DNA of 8,153 bases from an uncultured Bacilli bacterium (GTDB taxonomy: Bacteria > Bacillota_I > Bacilli_A > RF39 > UBA660), in the NCBI GenBank assembly GCA_944363805.1, contig CALVVH010000050.1, positions 1 through 8,153 on the forward strand, read 5' to 3'. Both the position numbers and the translations under genes were made by a program. Every line of letters starts with the position of its first letter. Position 1 is the stretch's first letter. Of the stretch, positions 5,536 to 8,153 are shown in pieces. Below the pieces are notes generated by a model, which was given only the letters and a program-made list of their open reading frames with translations, searched no databases and was not told the origin of the DNA.

Positions 5536-8153
5536 ATGTATGCACCACTTAAAGTAACAACTGATTATACATTATTAAAAAGTTTGATTAAAATCCCTGA
5601 TTTAATCTCTTTTTTAGTGGCCAATAACATCAGTGCTTGTGCTATATGTGATGAAAACTTGTATGGTGCTTTAGATTTTTATAAAAATTGTCGTGCTAAT
5701 AATATTAAGCCTATAATTGGTTTAAATGTCAAATTAGATAATAAAGATATCTATTTATATGCTATCAATTATAATGGTTATAAAAATCTTTTGAAAATAC
5801 ATACAATTATTGAAACTCGTGAATTAGGGATAGTTGATCTAGAAAAATATCGTAATGATATTTTAGCTATTCTCCCTTACCAAAGCATTGATTTATGGAA
5901 ACACTTAGCGTTTTATGATCATATTTATATCGGTTATAGCAACCCTTACGAAAAAAATAATGCTACCATCTTAACTAATAATACTGTCTATGTAAATGAT
6001 TTGAAAGCATTGAAACTAGAAGATATTAAATATTTAAGTTACTTAGATGATTTAAGAAAAGAACCAAGAGTAGATTATCATGAGAATTATTATCAAAATG
6101 CTGATTTCATTGATGAAGAAGAAATTACAAATGTCATCGATTTGATCAATCTAGAAATTCCTTATGATAAAAGATATATTCCAGCATATAAACCAAATAT
6201 CGATGCATATCTATTTTTAAAAAATTTATCTATAAAAGGTTTAACCAAAAGGTTAAATGGCCACATTCCCAATAATTATTTAGAAAGATTAAACTATGAA
6301 TTATCCGTGATTAAAAGTATGGGGTTTATCGATTATTTTTTAATTGTCTATGATTATGTTTTATTTGCTAAAAAACATGACATTTTAGTAGGGCCAGGCA
6401 GAGGTTCTGCAGCTGGTTCTTTGGTAAGTTATTCGGTTGGTATTACAGATATTGATCCAATTAAATATAATCTATTATTTGAGCGTTTTTTAAATCCTTC
6501 ACGTGTTACGATGCCCGATATCGATATCGATTTTGATGCAACTAAAAGGAGTATTGTAATCGACTATGTTAAAGAAAAATATGGGCATGATAAAGTAGCT
6601 TTAGGTCTTACCTTTAATACCCTAAAAAGTAAATTGGTAATTCGGGAAGTAGGGAAACTTTTAAATGTCGATAGTATTTTAATCGATAAATTTGCCCATG
6701 TAATCGATGCCAATCACAACTTAAAGGACAATTTGAATAATGAATATGTCAAAAAATATCTGTACAGCTATAAAGATTTAAAACGAGTTTATGAAATTTC
6801 ATTAAAACTTGAAGGATTAAAGAAAAATGTTTCGACTCATGCAGCTGGAGTAGTTATTTCAAGCGTTGCTCTAGATGAAGTTATTCCAATTCACATCAGT
6901 AATGGGGAATTGATTACTGGTTCAGCCATGGAATACTTAGAGGATATCGGTCTTTTAAAAATGGATTTTCTAGGGCTTAAAAACTTAACTGTGATAGCCA
7001 ATATTACCAAAATGATTGGACATGACGTTTTAAAAGATATCGATTTAAACGACTCACGAGTTTACGAATTATTTGCTAGCACTAAAACGGATGGCATATT
7101 TCAATTTGAAACTCCTGCCATGAAATCACTATTAAGCAAATTAAAACCTCGATCTTTTAATGACTTAATTGCTGCAGTTGCCTTAGGTAGACCAGGCCCC
7201 AAAGAACATGTGCCTTCTTTTATAAAAAGAAAAAATGGGGAAGAAAAGATTACATATATTCATCCCGATTTAGAAGCTATTTTACATGATACTTATGGTA
7301 TTTTAATCTACCAAGAACAAATCATTGCTATCCTTGTTAAAATTGCTGGCTACAGCTTAGCAGAAGCCGATTTAATAAGAAGAGCAATATCAAAGAAAAA
7401 GGAAAATGTTTTAGTTAGTGAGAAAGAAAAGTTTGTCAAAAATTCTCTCAAAAGAGGATATGCTTCAGAAGTGGCAACTTCTATTTATGAATTAATTGCC
7501 AAATTTGCTAGCTATGGTTTTAACAAATCACATTCTGTTGCATATGCTTTAATTGCCTATCAAATGGCATACTTAAAAACTTATTATCCAGCACATTTTT
7601 TTGCTCAATTGTTAAATGACGGCAATGATAAGAAGAACACTTATTATTTTGCTTACTTAAAAAGTCGTGGAATTAAATTTTATAAACCTAGTATCAATAA
7701 TACAAATTTAGATTATTTTATTGAAAATAATAAACTTTTTATGCCTTTATGGATAATTAAAAATATTTCTTTGGATTTAACTAAGAAAATCATTGCCTCA
7801 CGGGGAAGTGGCTATACTGATATCTTTGATTTTGCCTATAAAACTAAAGAATTTATGACTTCTGGAATTATGGAAAAATTAATTAGGGCTGGAGCTATGG
7901 ATGGTTTTTCCTTGAATCATCAAACAATGATTAATAATATTGAATCTGCCATGAATTATGGCTTGTTAGCAGATCCCGATGGCTTGATTGCTAAACCATT
8001 ATTGATTGAATATGATGAATATAACAGTGATATCTTAAGAACAGATGAATTAGAAAGTTATGGCTTTTATATAACCAATCATCCTGCAAGTATTTATCTA
8101 TCTAAAGAATATATGAAAATAAGTATGATGAAAAATTATGCTTATAAAAAAAT
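5536..8153 (+). CDS. dnaE: DNA polymerase III alpha subunit DnaE, 3' end cut by window
   Basis: This is a C-family replicative polymerase that extends primers at the fork. In Bacilli it usually works beside PolC on the lagging strand. The frame is open for 872 codons to the window edge. The PHP domain (1 to about 200) is divergent: where the family has HLRVHSDYS this protein has PLKVTTDYT (4-12), losing both metal-binding histidines, while ENLYGALDFYK...NNIKPIIGL keeps the fold. The palm has GPGRGSAAGS (286-295), MPDIDIDF (326-333) with catalytic D330 and D332, and MDFLGL with third aspartate D477. STHAAGVV surrounds H435, GRPGP is at 551-555, IYQEQ at 591-595 and FNKSHSVAYA at 662-671. GFYITNHP (843-850) marks the junction before the missing beta-clamp and OB regions. 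The start follows GAGG by 8 bases. B. subtilis DnaE has about 1,115 residues and Mollicutes forms are shorter, so some 100-240 residues are probably missing. Confidence 0.96.
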   Translation, partial: MYAPLKVTTDYTLLKSLIKIPDLISFLVANNISACAICDENLYGALDFYKNCRANNIKPIIGLNVKLDNKDIYLYAINYNGYKNLLKIHTIIETRELGIVDLEKYRNDILAILPYQSIDLWKHLAFYDHIYIGYSNPYEKNNATILTNNTVYVNDLKALKLEDIKYLSYLDDLRKEPRVDYHENYYQNADFIDEEEITNVIDLINLEIPYDKRYIPAYKPNIDAYLFLKNLSIKGLTKRLNGHIPNNYLERLNYELSVIKSMGFIDYFLIVYDYVLFAKKHDILVGPGRGSAAGSLVSYSVGITDIDPIKYNLLFERFLNPSRVTMPDIDIDFDATKRSIVIDYVKEKYGHDKVALGLTFNTLKSKLVIREVGKLLNVDSILIDKFAHVIDANHNLKDNLNNEYVKKYLYSYKDLKRVYEISLKLEGLKKNVSTHAAGVVISSVALDEVIPIHISNGELITGSAMEYLEDIGLLKMDFLGLKNLTVIANITKMIGHDVLKDIDLNDSRVYELFASTKTDGIFQFETPAMKSLLSKLKPRSFNDLIAAVALGRPGPKEHVPSFIKRKNGEEKITYIHPDLEAILHDTYGILIYQEQIIAILVKIAGYSLAEADLIRRAISKKKENVLVSEKEKFVKNSLKRGYASEVATSIYELIAKFASYGFNKSHSVAYALIAYQMAYLKTYYPAHFFAQLLNDGNDKKNTYYFAYLKSRGIKFYKPSINNTNLDYFIENNKLFMPLWIIKNISLDLTKKIIASRGSGYTDIFDFAYKTKEFMTSGIMEKLIRAGAMDGFSLNHQTMINNIESAMNYGLLADPDGLIAKPLLIEYDEYNSDILRTDELESYGFYITNHPASIYLSKEYMKISMMKNYAYKK

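Overview
The window is a strongly AT-rich stretch of chromosome. Every complete gene stops with TAA, and tryptophan is encoded by TGG with no in-frame TGA, so the code is the standard bacterial one. The gene set suggests an uncultured gut-type low-GC Bacillota/Bacilli lineage near the Mollicutes (RF39-like). The reasons are a ClpB without its N-domain under a CIRCE operator, a Firmicutes-type DnaE with an eroded PHP domain, a short L28 and a large surface protein with a SipW-type signal. The taxonomic call is inference.

Region 1 (1-407) is mostly non-coding. It holds a leftward 30-codon small ORF with its own extended -10 promoter and a good ribosome binding site. The promoter sits inside a long-armed inverted repeat, and a nested hairpin lies at the window edge. 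Rightward, a near-consensus promoter (TTGACT, 17 bp, TATAAT) overlaps a perfect 14-bp palindrome that looks like an operator. A second, extended -10 promoter follows closer to the next gene.

Region 2 (408-2210) encodes a 600-residue exported protein. It has a TasA/CalY-like (SipW-type) signal segment, a beta-rich N-terminal part, and a C-terminal module with three cysteine pairs and a GIRPVFYL...SDPYRI ending.

Region 3 (2211-4440) is clpB, the heat-shock disaggregase. A CIRCE element covers its -35 box, so it is probably repressed by HrcA. The same inverted repeat, followed by a short T run, may also terminate the upstream surface gene. A GC-rich hairpin terminator closes clpB.

Region 4 (4441-4745) holds rpmB (ribosomal protein L28) on the minus strand, convergent with clpB. 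Its promoter, ribosome binding site and terminator are all visible, and the stop codon lies inside the terminator hairpin.

Region 5 (4746-8153) reads rightward. First comes a 221-residue membrane protein with CrtO-like acyltransferase motifs, divergent from rpmB. Then comes dnaE, the DNA polymerase III alpha subunit, which has its own promoter and is cut by the window end after 872 codons. The genes do not form one pathway: they are a surface protein, a stress chaperone and two core information-processing genes, most with their own promoter. I see no CRISPR array, tRNA, rRNA, insertion sequence or clear novel defence system.
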